The notes under the pieces were generated by a model. It was not told the DNA's origin. It did not search any database and saw only the letters and a program-made list of their open reading frames with translations. Below, piece by piece: positions 15,243 through 22,737 of a DNA stretch of 25,401 nt. The translations under genes and the position numbers were made by a program. Position 1 is the stretch's first letter. Every line of letters begins with the position of its first letter. The stretch comes from Candidatus Binatia bacterium. GTDB taxonomy: Bacteria; Desulfobacterota_B; Binatia; UBA9968; JAJDTQ01. The DNA lies in assembly GCA_022827045.1 (NCBI GenBank), contig JAJDTQ010000113.1, forward strand, positions 1 to 25,401. The letters are read 5' to 3'.

Positions 15243-16232
15243 ATGGCGACCAACCTGAAGTTCGGACTGTTGTTGCCCCATTTCGGGGATCAGGGATCAG
15301 CGGAGAAGTGCATTGAAGGATCTAAGCTGGCCGAGTCATTGGGATTCGACTCCGTCTGGGTCCGCGACCACTTGGTTTTCGAGCCCCACGGCATGGAGGG
15401 CACGGACAACACCCATATCGAATGTGTCGCCATCCTGTCGGCGATCTCGTCGGTGTGCAAGAAGCTGATCCTGGGCACGGGCACGATGATCTCCCACCGG
15501 CACCCGATCCACCTGGCCCAGTGCATGGCGGCCCTGAGCGTCCTGGCAGACGGCAAGGTGATCATGGGCATCGGCGCCGGTACCTTCCAGCACGAGTTCG
15601 CCGCGGCCGGCCTGAAGAACACCCGCGACGACCGCTTCAACATGGCGAAGGTCAACTCCAACCTCGTGCGGCGGCTCTGGGCCGGCGAGAAAGTCGATTA
15701 CGAGGACGAGTACTACTCCTTCACGGACGTCGAACTGAAGCCCACGCCCTTGGCCCCCATTCCCATCTGGTACGGGGGCGGCACCCCGGCCTCGTGCCGG
15801 CGCGCGGTGGACTACTGCGACGGGTGGATGCCCGGACGGATCCCGCTGGCGACCTTCCACAAGTGCATCAAGTACCTGCACAAACTTTGCGACGAGGCCG
15901 GCAAGCCCATGGTCACCACCGGGGCCATCCCCATCACCAGCATCGCCAAGGACAAGGACACCGCGGTGAGCAAGGTCAACGCCCCCGGGCTCATCAACGA
16001 GGGCAACAAGAAGCCCACCTGGGTCAAGCCCGCGTCCGGGACCTTCTCCGAGCTCAAGGACATCGAGGGGCTGCTGCTGGCCGGCACGCCCGAGGACATC
16101 GTTCGAGATACCCAGCGTTACGAGGAGGGCGGCCTCGACCACATCGTCTACGACCTCCGGTTCCGCTACGAGGACTGGTACGAGCAGATCGAGCTGCTGG
16201 GCAAGGAAGTGCTGCCGGCGGTGCGCGCCTAG
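15243..16232 (+). CDS. LLM-class flavin-dependent oxidoreductase (first copy)
   Basis: A 329-residue TIM-barrel enzyme of the bacterial luciferase-like superfamily, which uses FMN or F420. The N-terminus LKFGLLLPHFGDQGS, then LAESLGFDSVWVRDHL, the ILGTGTM strand and GKVIMGIGAGTFQHEF are standard family landmarks; the C-terminus ends with the usual EDWYEQIELLGKEVLP helix. Deciding between FMN monooxygenase and F420-dependent dehydrogenase is not possible by eye. AAGGAGG (15229-15235) lies 7 nt before ATG 15243; a TTG start two codons earlier would abut the ribosome site. It is the first gene of a plus-strand catabolic operon with a second, only distantly similar, LLM gene further on. Confidence 0.92.
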   Translation: MATNLKFGLLLPHFGDQGSAEKCIEGSKLAESLGFDSVWVRDHLVFEPHGMEGTDNTHIECVAILSAISSVCKKLILGTGTMISHRHPIHLAQCMAALSVLADGKVIMGIGAGTFQHEFAAAGLKNTRDDRFNMAKVNSNLVRRLWAGEKVDYEDEYYSFTDVELKPTPLAPIPIWYGGGTPASCRRAVDYCDGWMPGRIPLATFHKCIKYLHKLCDEAGKPMVTTGAIPITSIAKDKDTAVSKVNAPGLINEGNKKPTWVKPASGTFSELKDIEGLLLAGTPEDIVRDTQRYEEGGLDHIVYDLRFRYEDWYEQIELLGKEVLPAVRA

Positions 16233-16258
16233 GCGTCTGTCCGAGTAGTCAAACACAA

Positions 16259-16302
16259 CCCCTCTCCCTCTGGGAGAGGGTGGCCGAAGGCCGGGTGAGG
16301 GC
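16259..16302. repeat. GGGAGAGGG/GGCCGAAGGCC intergenic repeat, copy 2
   Basis: The sequence cctctccctctgggagaggg followed by tggccgaaggccgggtgaggg nearly matches 12746-12788. It lies between the first LLM gene and the alpha/beta hydrolase gene, inside a presumed operon, where the hairpin could reduce read-through or stabilise upstream mRNA. Confidence 0.8.
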
Positions 16303-16326
16303 CTAGGCGCTCTTTGGGAGAGCCAC

Positions 16327-17241
16327 ATGCGAACAGAGGACGTTACATTCTATAGCGAAGGCTACAAGGTTCACGGCACCGTCTATCTGCCGGACGGCGA
16401 CGCGGGCAAACCCTGGCCTGGAATCGTCCAGGGCCCGGGCTTCCTGGGGCTCAAGGACGCCAAGCACTACATCATGATGTTCGAGCGGCTGTGCGAGGCG
16501 GGGTACGCGTGCCTGTGCTTCGACTACCGCGGCTGGGGGCAGAGCGAAGGCCCGCAGAAGGGCTGGGTCATGCCTCCCTGGCAGGCGGAGGACATCCGCA
16601 ACGCCATCACCTACATGGAGACCCGCGACGACGTGGACTCCGACCGCATCGCCACCTACGGGTCCGGCGGCACCGGCGGCGGCAACGCCGTGCTGGTGGG
16701 CGGCACGGACGACCGGGTCAAGGCCGTGGTGTGCTACCTCGGCGTCTGCAACGGCCGCGACTGGCTCCATTCCATGCGCCGCGAGTACGAGTGGATCGAC
16801 TACCTCAAGCGCATCGAGGAAGACCGCCGGCAGCGGGTGCTGACCGGTTCCGGCGAACTGGTGGCGGCGCGGGAAGAGATCATGGTCCAGACCCCGGAGC
16901 GCAAGACCACCAACATCAAGAAGGAAGTCGCCTCCAAGATCCCCAACCAGATGCCGCTGCAATGCGCCGACGCGATCCTGGACTACGCCCCGGAGGACGT
17001 GGTCCACAAGATCTCGCCTCGGGGCGTACTGTTCGTCGCCGTGGAGTACGACGCCACCACGCCCGAGGAGCATTCCGTCCGCATGTACGAGAAGGCCGGA
17101 GAGCCCAAGAAGCTTGTCATGCTGAAGAAGACCACCCACTACGGGGTCTACAACGACTACTTCGACCAGATCGCCGGCGAGGTGGTGGACTGGTACAACC
17201 GCCACCTGAAATACGACCGCATCGGCATCACCGAACCCTAG
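16327..17241 (+). CDS. Alpha/beta hydrolase with atypical nucleophile elbow
   Basis: A 304-residue cytoplasmic alpha/beta hydrolase in the dienelactone hydrolase/DUF-type acyl hydrolase range. CFDYRGWGQSEG (64-75) is the typical strand-loop before the nucleophile. At the elbow, IATYGSGGTGGGNAV (109-122) replaces the usual G-x-S-x-G: the aligned nucleophile position is T116 (GGTGG), with S113 three residues earlier. The acid and base candidates are D242 (EYDATTPEEH) and H271 (KKTTHYGVY). An insertion around 146-205 forms a helical cap. GGGAGA precedes the ATG. It is followed 11 nt later by the second LLM gene, so it probably acts on a product of the flavin enzymes. Activity is uncertain because of the altered elbow. 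Confidence 0.87.
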   Translation: MRTEDVTFYSEGYKVHGTVYLPDGDAGKPWPGIVQGPGFLGLKDAKHYIMMFERLCEAGYACLCFDYRGWGQSEGPQKGWVMPPWQAEDIRNAITYMETRDDVDSDRIATYGSGGTGGGNAVLVGGTDDRVKAVVCYLGVCNGRDWLHSMRREYEWIDYLKRIEEDRRQRVLTGSGELVAAREEIMVQTPERKTTNIKKEVASKIPNQMPLQCADAILDYAPEDVVHKISPRGVLFVAVEYDATTPEEHSVRMYEKAGEPKKLVMLKKTTHYGVYNDYFDQIAGEVVDWYNRHLKYDRIGITEP

Positions 17242-17252
17242 GAGCACGAGGC

Positions 17253-18275
17253 ATGGGTAAATTCGAATTCGGCATCCGGGTGCCCAACTCGGGGCCGCTC
17301 TCCAGCAAGGAGAACATCGTCAAGGCCGCGCAGAACTCCGAGGAGCTGGGCTTCGACACCATCTGGCTCCACGACCACGTGGTGTGGAGCTCGGAGATGC
17401 ACCGGCACCACATCTCGTCCGGGGCCGCCGAGGCCCTCGACGACGCCCAGGAGGCCAACTTCTTCGAGTGCATGACCACCATGTCCTACCTGGCGGCCAA
17501 GACCAAGGACATCCAGATCGGCGTGGCCTGCCTGGTGATGCCGCTGCGCAACCCCATCTACGCGGCCAAGCAGTGCGCGACCCTGGACCACCTGTGCGAC
17601 GGGCGGCTCCTGGTGGGCGTGGGGCTCGGCTCCAAGGCCACCCGCGACTCCAGCGAGTTCGACGTGTTCGAGGTGCCCATCAAGGGCCGTGGCAACCGCA
17701 CCGACGAGTACATCGAGGCCATGAAAGCCATCTGGACCCAGCCCATGGCCTCCTACGAGGGCAAGTACCTCAAGTTCGACAACGCCGAGATCCACCCGAA
17801 GCCGGTCCAGAAGCCCCACCCGCCGGTGTGGGTGGGCGGCTGGATGGACCAGGCCGCGGTGCGCGCCGGCCGCTACGGCGAGGGCTGGATCCCCGGGTGG
17901 CTTTCGCCCAAGGAGATGGCCCGGGGCGCCGACATCCTCAGGAAGGCGGCGGAGGACGCGGGCCGGGACCCCGCCGGCATCAAGATCGCGGTGGAGAAGC
18001 TGGCGGCCATCGCCCGCACCCGCGACGAGGCCATGACCCTGGCGCTCCCCACCATCCGCGAGAGCTCCCACACCTACGAGCGCGACGTGGACAACATCCA
18101 GTTCGCCCTCGACCGCCACATCATCGGCTCGGTGGACGACGTGCGGCAGCGAATCGACGAGTTCATCGAGGCCGGCGTGGAGCACTTCGAGCTGAAGCTC
18201 ATCTACCCGGACATGGACACCATGTACAAGGAGATGCTGCTCTGGTCCGAGGAGATCATACCGCACTATGTCTAG
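17253..18275 (+). CDS. LLM-class flavin-dependent oxidoreductase (second copy)
   Basis: A 340-residue luciferase-like TIM barrel. Landmarks: FEFGIRVPNSGPLSS at the start, SEELGFDTIWLHDHVVW (about 30-46), IQIGVACLVMPLRNPIYAAKQ and LCDGRLLVGVGLGSK. HPPVWVGGWMDQAAVRAGRYGEGWIPG near the middle is typical of F420-type LLM proteins. It has a longer loop after the first barrel strands (HRHHISSGAAEALDDAQEAN) that may shape the substrate pocket. AGGAG lies about 9 nt upstream of ATG 17253; the frame is open further 5' only because of high GC. Its last 8 nt overlap the start of the 2Fe-2S subunit gene (ATGTCTAG), so translation is coupled to the Mo-hydroxylase genes. Confidence 0.92.
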   Translation: MGKFEFGIRVPNSGPLSSKENIVKAAQNSEELGFDTIWLHDHVVWSSEMHRHHISSGAAEALDDAQEANFFECMTTMSYLAAKTKDIQIGVACLVMPLRNPIYAAKQCATLDHLCDGRLLVGVGLGSKATRDSSEFDVFEVPIKGRGNRTDEYIEAMKAIWTQPMASYEGKYLKFDNAEIHPKPVQKPHPPVWVGGWMDQAAVRAGRYGEGWIPGWLSPKEMARGADILRKAAEDAGRDPAGIKIAVEKLAAIARTRDEAMTLALPTIRESSHTYERDVDNIQFALDRHIIGSVDDVRQRIDEFIEAGVEHFELKLIYPDMDTMYKEMLLWSEEIIPHYV

Positions 18276-18768
18276 CGACAAGCCAGCCCTCGTGGAGTTG
18301 CGCTTCGCGCTCAACGGCAAGGACGTGGCCGTGGAGTGCGAGCCGCAGCAGACCCTCTCGGAGGTGCTCCGGAATCGGCTGAACCTCACCGGCACCAAGA
18401 TCTCGTGCGAGGTGCAGGTGTGCGGCGCGTGCACGGTGCTGGTGGACGGCCTGCCGGTGAGCTCCTGCACCTACCTGGCCTACGAGGCCCAGGGACGCAG
18501 CGTCACCACCATCGAGGGCATGGAGAACGCCGACCGTACGCTCCACCCCATCCAGCAGTGCTTCATCGACGAGTTCGCGTTCCAGTGCGGCTTCTGCACG
18601 CCGGGCATGATCCTGTCCGCCAAGGCGCTGCTCGACGAAAACCCCGACCCCAGCGACGACGAGATCATCCACCACATGGACGGCAACCTCTGCCGCTGCA
18701 CCGGATACGTGCCGATCCTGAAGGCCATCCGCAAGGCGGCGGCGGTAATGAAGGAGGCGCGCGGATGA
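18268..18768 (+). CDS. Molybdenum hydroxylase small subunit, two [2Fe-2S] clusters
   Basis: The small electron-transfer subunit of a xanthine dehydrogenase/CO dehydrogenase-family enzyme, 166 residues. The plant-ferredoxin-like domain carries C47, C52, C55 and C67 (SCEVQVCGACTVLVDG...SSC). The helical domain carries C107, C110, C142 and C144 (QCGFCTPG and NLCRCTGY), the ligands of the second cluster. All eight are present. The family usually has CxxGxCGAC; here Q50 stands where the Gly is expected. It starts inside the stop region of the LLM gene and ends in an ATGA overlap with the large subunit, so the three subunits are translationally coupled. It transfers electrons from the Mo centre to FAD. 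Confidence 0.95.
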   Translation: MSSDKPALVELRFALNGKDVAVECEPQQTLSEVLRNRLNLTGTKISCEVQVCGACTVLVDGLPVSSCTYLAYEAQGRSVTTIEGMENADRTLHPIQQCFIDEFAFQCGFCTPGMILSAKALLDENPDPSDDEIIHHMDGNLCRCTGYVPILKAIRKAAAVMKEARG

Positions 18769-21065
18769 GCGACGACAAGAGCCGCGACTTCGAGGTGGTC
18801 AACCGCTCGGTGCCGCGCCGCGACGGCCGCGCCAAGGTGTCCGGCCGGGCGCTCTACGTGAGCGACGTCAAGCTCCCGGGCATGGCCTACGCCAAGGTGC
18901 TGCGGAGCCCCTACGCCCACGCCCGGATCGTCTCCATGAACACGTCGAAGGCCGAGGCCCATCCCGGCGTCTACAACGTGCTGCGGGGCGACGACCTCGA
19001 GGGGCTGAATCCCTACTTCGGCCACGCCGTGAAGGACCACCCGCTGGTGGCCATCGACAAGGTGCGTTACGCCGGGGAGCCGGTGGCCGCTGTCATCGCC
19101 GAGGACGAGCTCACCGCCTACGAGGCGCTGGAATTCATTCACGTCGAGTACGAGGAACTGCCGGCGGTGATAGAGCCCCAGGAGGCGATGGAGCCGTCCG
19201 CACCCCTGCTGCACCAGCGCCAGTTCGAGGCCGGCGCCCTGCGGGGTTTCGAGGGCGAGGTCACCGCGGGGCGGGGCACCAACCTGTGCCAGGAGCACCA
19301 CATCAAGTGGGGCGACGTGGACGAGGCGTTCGCCAAGGCGGCCGCGGTGGTGGAGGGTGAATACTACTTCCCCATGGCCTACGCCTACGCCATGGAGCCC
19401 TACGTGGCCATCGCCGAGGTAGGCGACCAGGGGGTCACCATCTACTCGTCGGCCCAGCACCCCTTCATGGTGCGCCACGACCTCAAGACCATCTTCGACA
19501 TGCCGGTGAGCCAGATCCGCCTGATCGTGCCGTTCGTGGGCGGTGGCTACGGCAGCAAGTCCTACACCAAGATCGAGCCGCTGGTGTCGGCCTGCGCGTG
19601 GAAGGCGCGGCGCCCGGTGAAGCTGCAGCTCAGCGTGGAAGAGGCCATGCTCACCACCCGGGGCGACGACGCGCTAACCTGGATGCGCACCGCGGCGGAC
19701 GCCGACGGCAAGATCATCGCCCGTCAGGCGAAGATCTACATGAACACCGGCGCCTACGCGGAGAACAGCCCGCTCGTGTGCGAGAAGTCGTCCAACCGCT
19801 GCGTCGGGCCGTACGCCATCCCCAACGTCCAGATCGACAACCAGATGGTCTACACCAACACGGTGCCGGCCAGCTCCTTCCGGGGATTCGGCTGCGCCCA
19901 GGTGACCCTGGCCGGCGAGTCCCAGATCGACGAGCTGGCGGCGAAGATCGGCATGGACCCCTATGAGTTCCGCGTGCACAACGCGGCGCGGCCCAAGCAG
20001 GAGTTCTTTCCGGGCATGCGCCCGTTCGACGGCACCCTCACGGAGGATCTGAAGATCGTCGCCGACAACCTCGGCTGGAAGGAGCCGCTGCCAGACGGCC
20101 ACGGACGCAGCATCGGCTGCTCCGCCAGCGATGCCGGCGCCTATCCGCTTACCTCCACGGCCGTGCGCGTGCACGCCGACGGCTCGGCGTCGCTGATGAT
20201 CGGCAGCACCGAGCTGGGCCAGGGCAGCCACACCGTGCTGCCGCAAATCGTCGCCGAAGAGCTCGGGGTCCCCTTCGACCTGGTCCGGGTGGTTTCCTCG
20301 GACACCGCCATCACCCCGTACGACCGTTCCACCGGCGCCAGCCGCACCACCACCCTCATGGGACGGGCGGTACAGGAGGCCAGCCGCGAGGCCATGGAGC
20401 AGATGGTCCGGATGGCCGCCGACGTGCTGGCGGTGCAGGAATCCGAGATTCAGACGGTCCGCGGCGGCATCACCTGCGGGGAGGCGCGCCTTACCTGGTC
20501 CGAGGTGCTCACGCGCTACTACCGCCTGCCCGACGGCGAGGTCATCGGCCGCGCCTACATCCGCAAGGACGGCGACTTCGCCCAGTTGCCGGTGTTCTGG
20601 GAGGCCGCCTCCACCGGCATCGAGGTGTCCGTGGACGAGGAGACCGGCAAGGTCACCATGGAGAAGCTCGGCACCGCCGGCGACGTGGGGCTGGCCATCA
20701 ACCCCGCCCTGGCCGAGGGCCAGGACATCGGCGCCGCCACCACCGGGATGGGCATCGGCATGTTCGAGGAGCTCGAGTTCGACCGCAACCAGCTCCTTAA
20801 CGGCAACCTGCTGGAGTACCGCCTGCCGCGCTTCTCCGACATGCCGCGGACCGTGAAGCTGGAGCTGGTGCAGAACCGCGACGGCGTCGGGCCCTACGGA
20901 GCCAAGGGCGGCGGCGAGGCCTCCCTCAACTCGCTGCCGGCCAACATCGCCAACGCGGTCTACAGCGCTACCGGTGCCCGGATACGACGGGCGCCCCTCA
21001 CCCCGGAGAAGGTCTGGCGCGCCATCCGGGAAGCCCGAGCCGCCCGGGGAGAGAACAAGTCATGA
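18765..21065 (+). CDS. Molybdenum hydroxylase large (molybdopterin-binding) subunit
   Basis: The catalytic subunit, which hydroxylates a C-H bond (usually in an N-heterocycle or aldehyde) at a Mo-molybdopterin cytosine dinucleotide centre; 766 residues. The N-terminal domain (about 15-125) starts RRDGRAKVSGRALYVSDV. Mo-cofactor motifs follow: VGGGYGSK (the usual FGGGFGxK), SSFRGFGCAQ, STELGQGSHT and GAKGGGEAS with the catalytic glutamate near E718. The CO dehydrogenase active-site motif AYxCSFR is absent and the xanthine dehydrogenase-like FRGFG is present, so it is not a CO dehydrogenase. The substrate is unknown. AAGGAGG at 18751-18757 lies 7 nt before ATG 18765, overlapping the previous stop. 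The gene order small-large-medium differs from coxMSL. Confidence 0.95.
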   Translation: MSDDKSRDFEVVNRSVPRRDGRAKVSGRALYVSDVKLPGMAYAKVLRSPYAHARIVSMNTSKAEAHPGVYNVLRGDDLEGLNPYFGHAVKDHPLVAIDKVRYAGEPVAAVIAEDELTAYEALEFIHVEYEELPAVIEPQEAMEPSAPLLHQRQFEAGALRGFEGEVTAGRGTNLCQEHHIKWGDVDEAFAKAAAVVEGEYYFPMAYAYAMEPYVAIAEVGDQGVTIYSSAQHPFMVRHDLKTIFDMPVSQIRLIVPFVGGGYGSKSYTKIEPLVSACAWKARRPVKLQLSVEEAMLTTRGDDALTWMRTAADADGKIIARQAKIYMNTGAYAENSPLVCEKSSNRCVGPYAIPNVQIDNQMVYTNTVPASSFRGFGCAQVTLAGESQIDELAAKIGMDPYEFRVHNAARPKQEFFPGMRPFDGTLTEDLKIVADNLGWKEPLPDGHGRSIGCSASDAGAYPLTSTAVRVHADGSASLMIGSTELGQGSHTVLPQIVAEELGVPFDLVRVVSSDTAITPYDRSTGASRTTTLMGRAVQEASREAMEQMVRMAADVLAVQESEIQTVRGGITCGEARLTWSEVLTRYYRLPDGEVIGRAYIRKDGDFAQLPVFWEAASTGIEVSVDEETGKVTMEKLGTAGDVGLAINPALAEGQDIGAATTGMGIGMFEELEFDRNQLLNGNLLEYRLPRFSDMPRTVKLELVQNRDGVGPYGAKGGGEASLNSLPANIANAVYSATGARIRRAPLTPEKVWRAIREARAARGENKS

Positions 21066-21931
21066 TGCCGCTCAGACGCTTCGCCATCCATCGGCCGGCC
21101 GATCTCGGGGAGGCCGCGGAGATGCTCGAGCACTACGGCGACAACGGAACCCTGTACGCCGGCGGCACCGAGCTGCTGCTGGCCATGCGGCACGACCTGC
21201 TGCGCTACGAGCACCTGATCGACATCAAGGCCGTAGCCGGACTCGACGGCATCGAGCGACGGGACGACCACTTGCACATCGGCGCCGGCGCCACCCACCG
21301 GGACATTGAGCGGTCCGCCGTGGTCCGGGAGCTGTTGCCGGTGATGTCCGAGATGGAAGCCAACGTCGCCAACGTACGGGTGCGCGCCACCGGCACCCTG
21401 GGCGGGAATCTGTGCTTCGCCGAGCCTCACTCCGATCCGGCCACGCTGCTGCTGGCGCTGGGCGGGACAGCACGGGCGCAGGGCAAACCGGGCGAGCGGA
21501 GTCTCGCCATGGACGAGCTTCTCGCCGGCGCCTACGAGAACTCCCTCGCCCAGGACGAGGTCCTGACCGGCGTCGACGTGCCCTTGCCGGGACCGTCGCA
21601 ACGCAACGCCTACCTCAAGTTCCAGGTCCACGAACGGCCGTTGCTCGGCCTGGCTCTTTCCCTCGAACTGGACGACGGCGGCGGGGAGATCCGCGAAGCC
21701 CGTTGCGCCGTGGGCTGCGTCAGCCCCACCCCGTGCCGCTCGGAGGCCGCGGAAAGCCTCATCGCCGGACCCGCGGATTCGGTGGAGCAAAGGCTTCAGG
21801 AGGCCGCGGCCGCTCTCGCCGACGAAGCCGCTCTCACCGACGACCGCGAAGGCAGCGCGGAATACAAGCGCCACCTCATAGGCGTGTTGCTACGCCGCGC
21901 CGCGACAGCGTGCCTCAACGGCAACACGTAA
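21062..21931 (+). CDS. Molybdenum hydroxylase medium (FAD-binding) subunit
   Basis: The FAD subunit that passes electrons from the Fe-S clusters to the final acceptor; 289 residues. The two FAD-binding motifs are YAGGTELLLAM (about 32-42, the usual AGGTDLL) and TGTLGGNLCFAEPHSDP (about 110-126, TxGGNxxxAxPxxD). The C-terminal CODH-type domain follows (SQRNAYLKFQVHERPLLG and AVGCVSPTP). It overlaps the large-subunit gene by four bases (ATGA). It is the last gene of the operon; no XdhC-type insertion chaperone, MobA-like maturation gene or permease follows directly. The palindromic hairpin at 21988-22015 lies downstream and may mark the transcript end. Confidence 0.94.
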   Translation: MMPLRRFAIHRPADLGEAAEMLEHYGDNGTLYAGGTELLLAMRHDLLRYEHLIDIKAVAGLDGIERRDDHLHIGAGATHRDIERSAVVRELLPVMSEMEANVANVRVRATGTLGGNLCFAEPHSDPATLLLALGGTARAQGKPGERSLAMDELLAGAYENSLAQDEVLTGVDVPLPGPSQRNAYLKFQVHERPLLGLALSLELDDGGGEIREARCAVGCVSPTPCRSEAAESLIAGPADSVEQRLQEAAAALADEAALTDDREGSAEYKRHLIGVLLRRAATACLNGNT

Positions 21932-21987
21932 GGGCTGCCGTCCCGCAAGACGTGATTGACACGGGAATGGCAAAAAGACCCCGCATC

Positions 21988-22015
21988 CGTCATTCCCGCG
22001 AAAGCGGGAATCCAG
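21988..22015. repeat. Single GAAA-loop palindromic repeat
   Basis: ATTCCCGC (21992-21999), GAAA loop, GCGGGAAT (22004-22011), flanked by cgtc and ccag. It is the same family as the pair at 4629-4733, with C/G swapped symmetrically in the stem so that pairing is kept. It lies between the Mo-hydroxylase operon and sfsA. Confidence 0.75.
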
Positions 22016-22034
22016 GTGGCTAGGGTGGGTGGCC

Positions 22035-22730
22035 ATGCGTTTCTCCACCCCGCTCATCCCCGGAACCCTGATCAAGCGCTACAAGCGCTTTCTTGCCGAC
22101 GTCCGTCTCGACGACGGCGCGCTGGTGACCGCGCACTGCACCAACACCGGCAGCATGCTGGGCTGCAACGAGCCCGGCAGCCGGGTCTACCTCTCCGACC
22201 AGAGCGGCAAGGGCCGGAAGCTCGCCTACACCTGGGAGTTGATCCGGGTGGGCCGGACGCTGGTGGGGATCAACACGCTGGCAGCCAACCGGCTGGCGCG
22301 GGAAGGGATCGAGACCGGCGTGGTGAAGGAGCTGCAGGGTTACGAGCACCTTCGGGCCGAGGTGCCGACACGGCCGGGATCGCGGCTGGACTTTCTCCTC
22401 GAGAACCCGGGACAGCAGTGCTACGTGGAGGTGAAGAACGTCACCTTGGTCGCGGACCGCGTCGCCATCTTCCCGGACGCCGTCAGCGAGCGCGGCACCA
22501 AGCACCTGAAGGAGCTGATCCGGCTGCGGCGGCGGGGACACCGCGCCGTGCTGCTGTTCGTCATCCAGCGGCGGCCCTGCCCCTTCTTCAGGCCCGCGGA
22601 CGAAATCGACGTGGAATACGGGCGCTGGCTGCGGCGCGCGGCCAAGGCCGGGGTCGAGATCTATCCCTACCAAGCCAGCGTGACCGTCCGGCGAATTTCA
22701 CTCAGGGAAGCCGTCCCGTTGCAGCTCTAG
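22035..22730 (+). CDS. sfsA: SfsA family protein (sugar fermentation stimulation homologue)
   Basis: 231 residues, the normal SfsA length. SfsA proteins have an N-terminal OB-fold-like DNA/RNA-binding part and a nuclease-like C-terminal domain; E. coli SfsA affects maltose gene expression, but the biochemical role is unsettled. Family landmarks are LIPGTLIKRYKRFLADVRLDDG, AHCTNTGSMLGC, VYLSDQ, YVEVKNVTL (nuclease-like E-x-K), FPDAVSERGTKHLKEL and a LLFVIQRR segment. ATG 22035 is preferred to GTG 22029 because it gives the standard MRF start; a G-rich stretch (gggtgggtgg) precedes it. It is convergent with the lipoprotein gene, with only 7 nt between their stop codons and no terminator. Confidence 0.93.
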   Translation: MRFSTPLIPGTLIKRYKRFLADVRLDDGALVTAHCTNTGSMLGCNEPGSRVYLSDQSGKGRKLAYTWELIRVGRTLVGINTLAANRLAREGIETGVVKELQGYEHLRAEVPTRPGSRLDFLLENPGQQCYVEVKNVTLVADRVAIFPDAVSERGTKHLKELIRLRRRGHRAVLLFVIQRRPCPFFRPADEIDVEYGRWLRRAAKAGVEIYPYQASVTVRRISLREAVPLQL

Positions 22731-22737
22731 GAATGGT

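Noticed and set aside
17238..18470. A 410-codon open frame on the minus strand
   Set aside because: It is antisense to the second LLM gene and the 2Fe-2S subunit gene, both unambiguous, and has shadow-type composition.
18268..21931. Carbon monoxide dehydrogenase (coxSLM)
   Set aside because: The large subunit lacks the AYxCSFR motif and has the xanthine dehydrogenase-like FRGFG segment, and the gene order differs.
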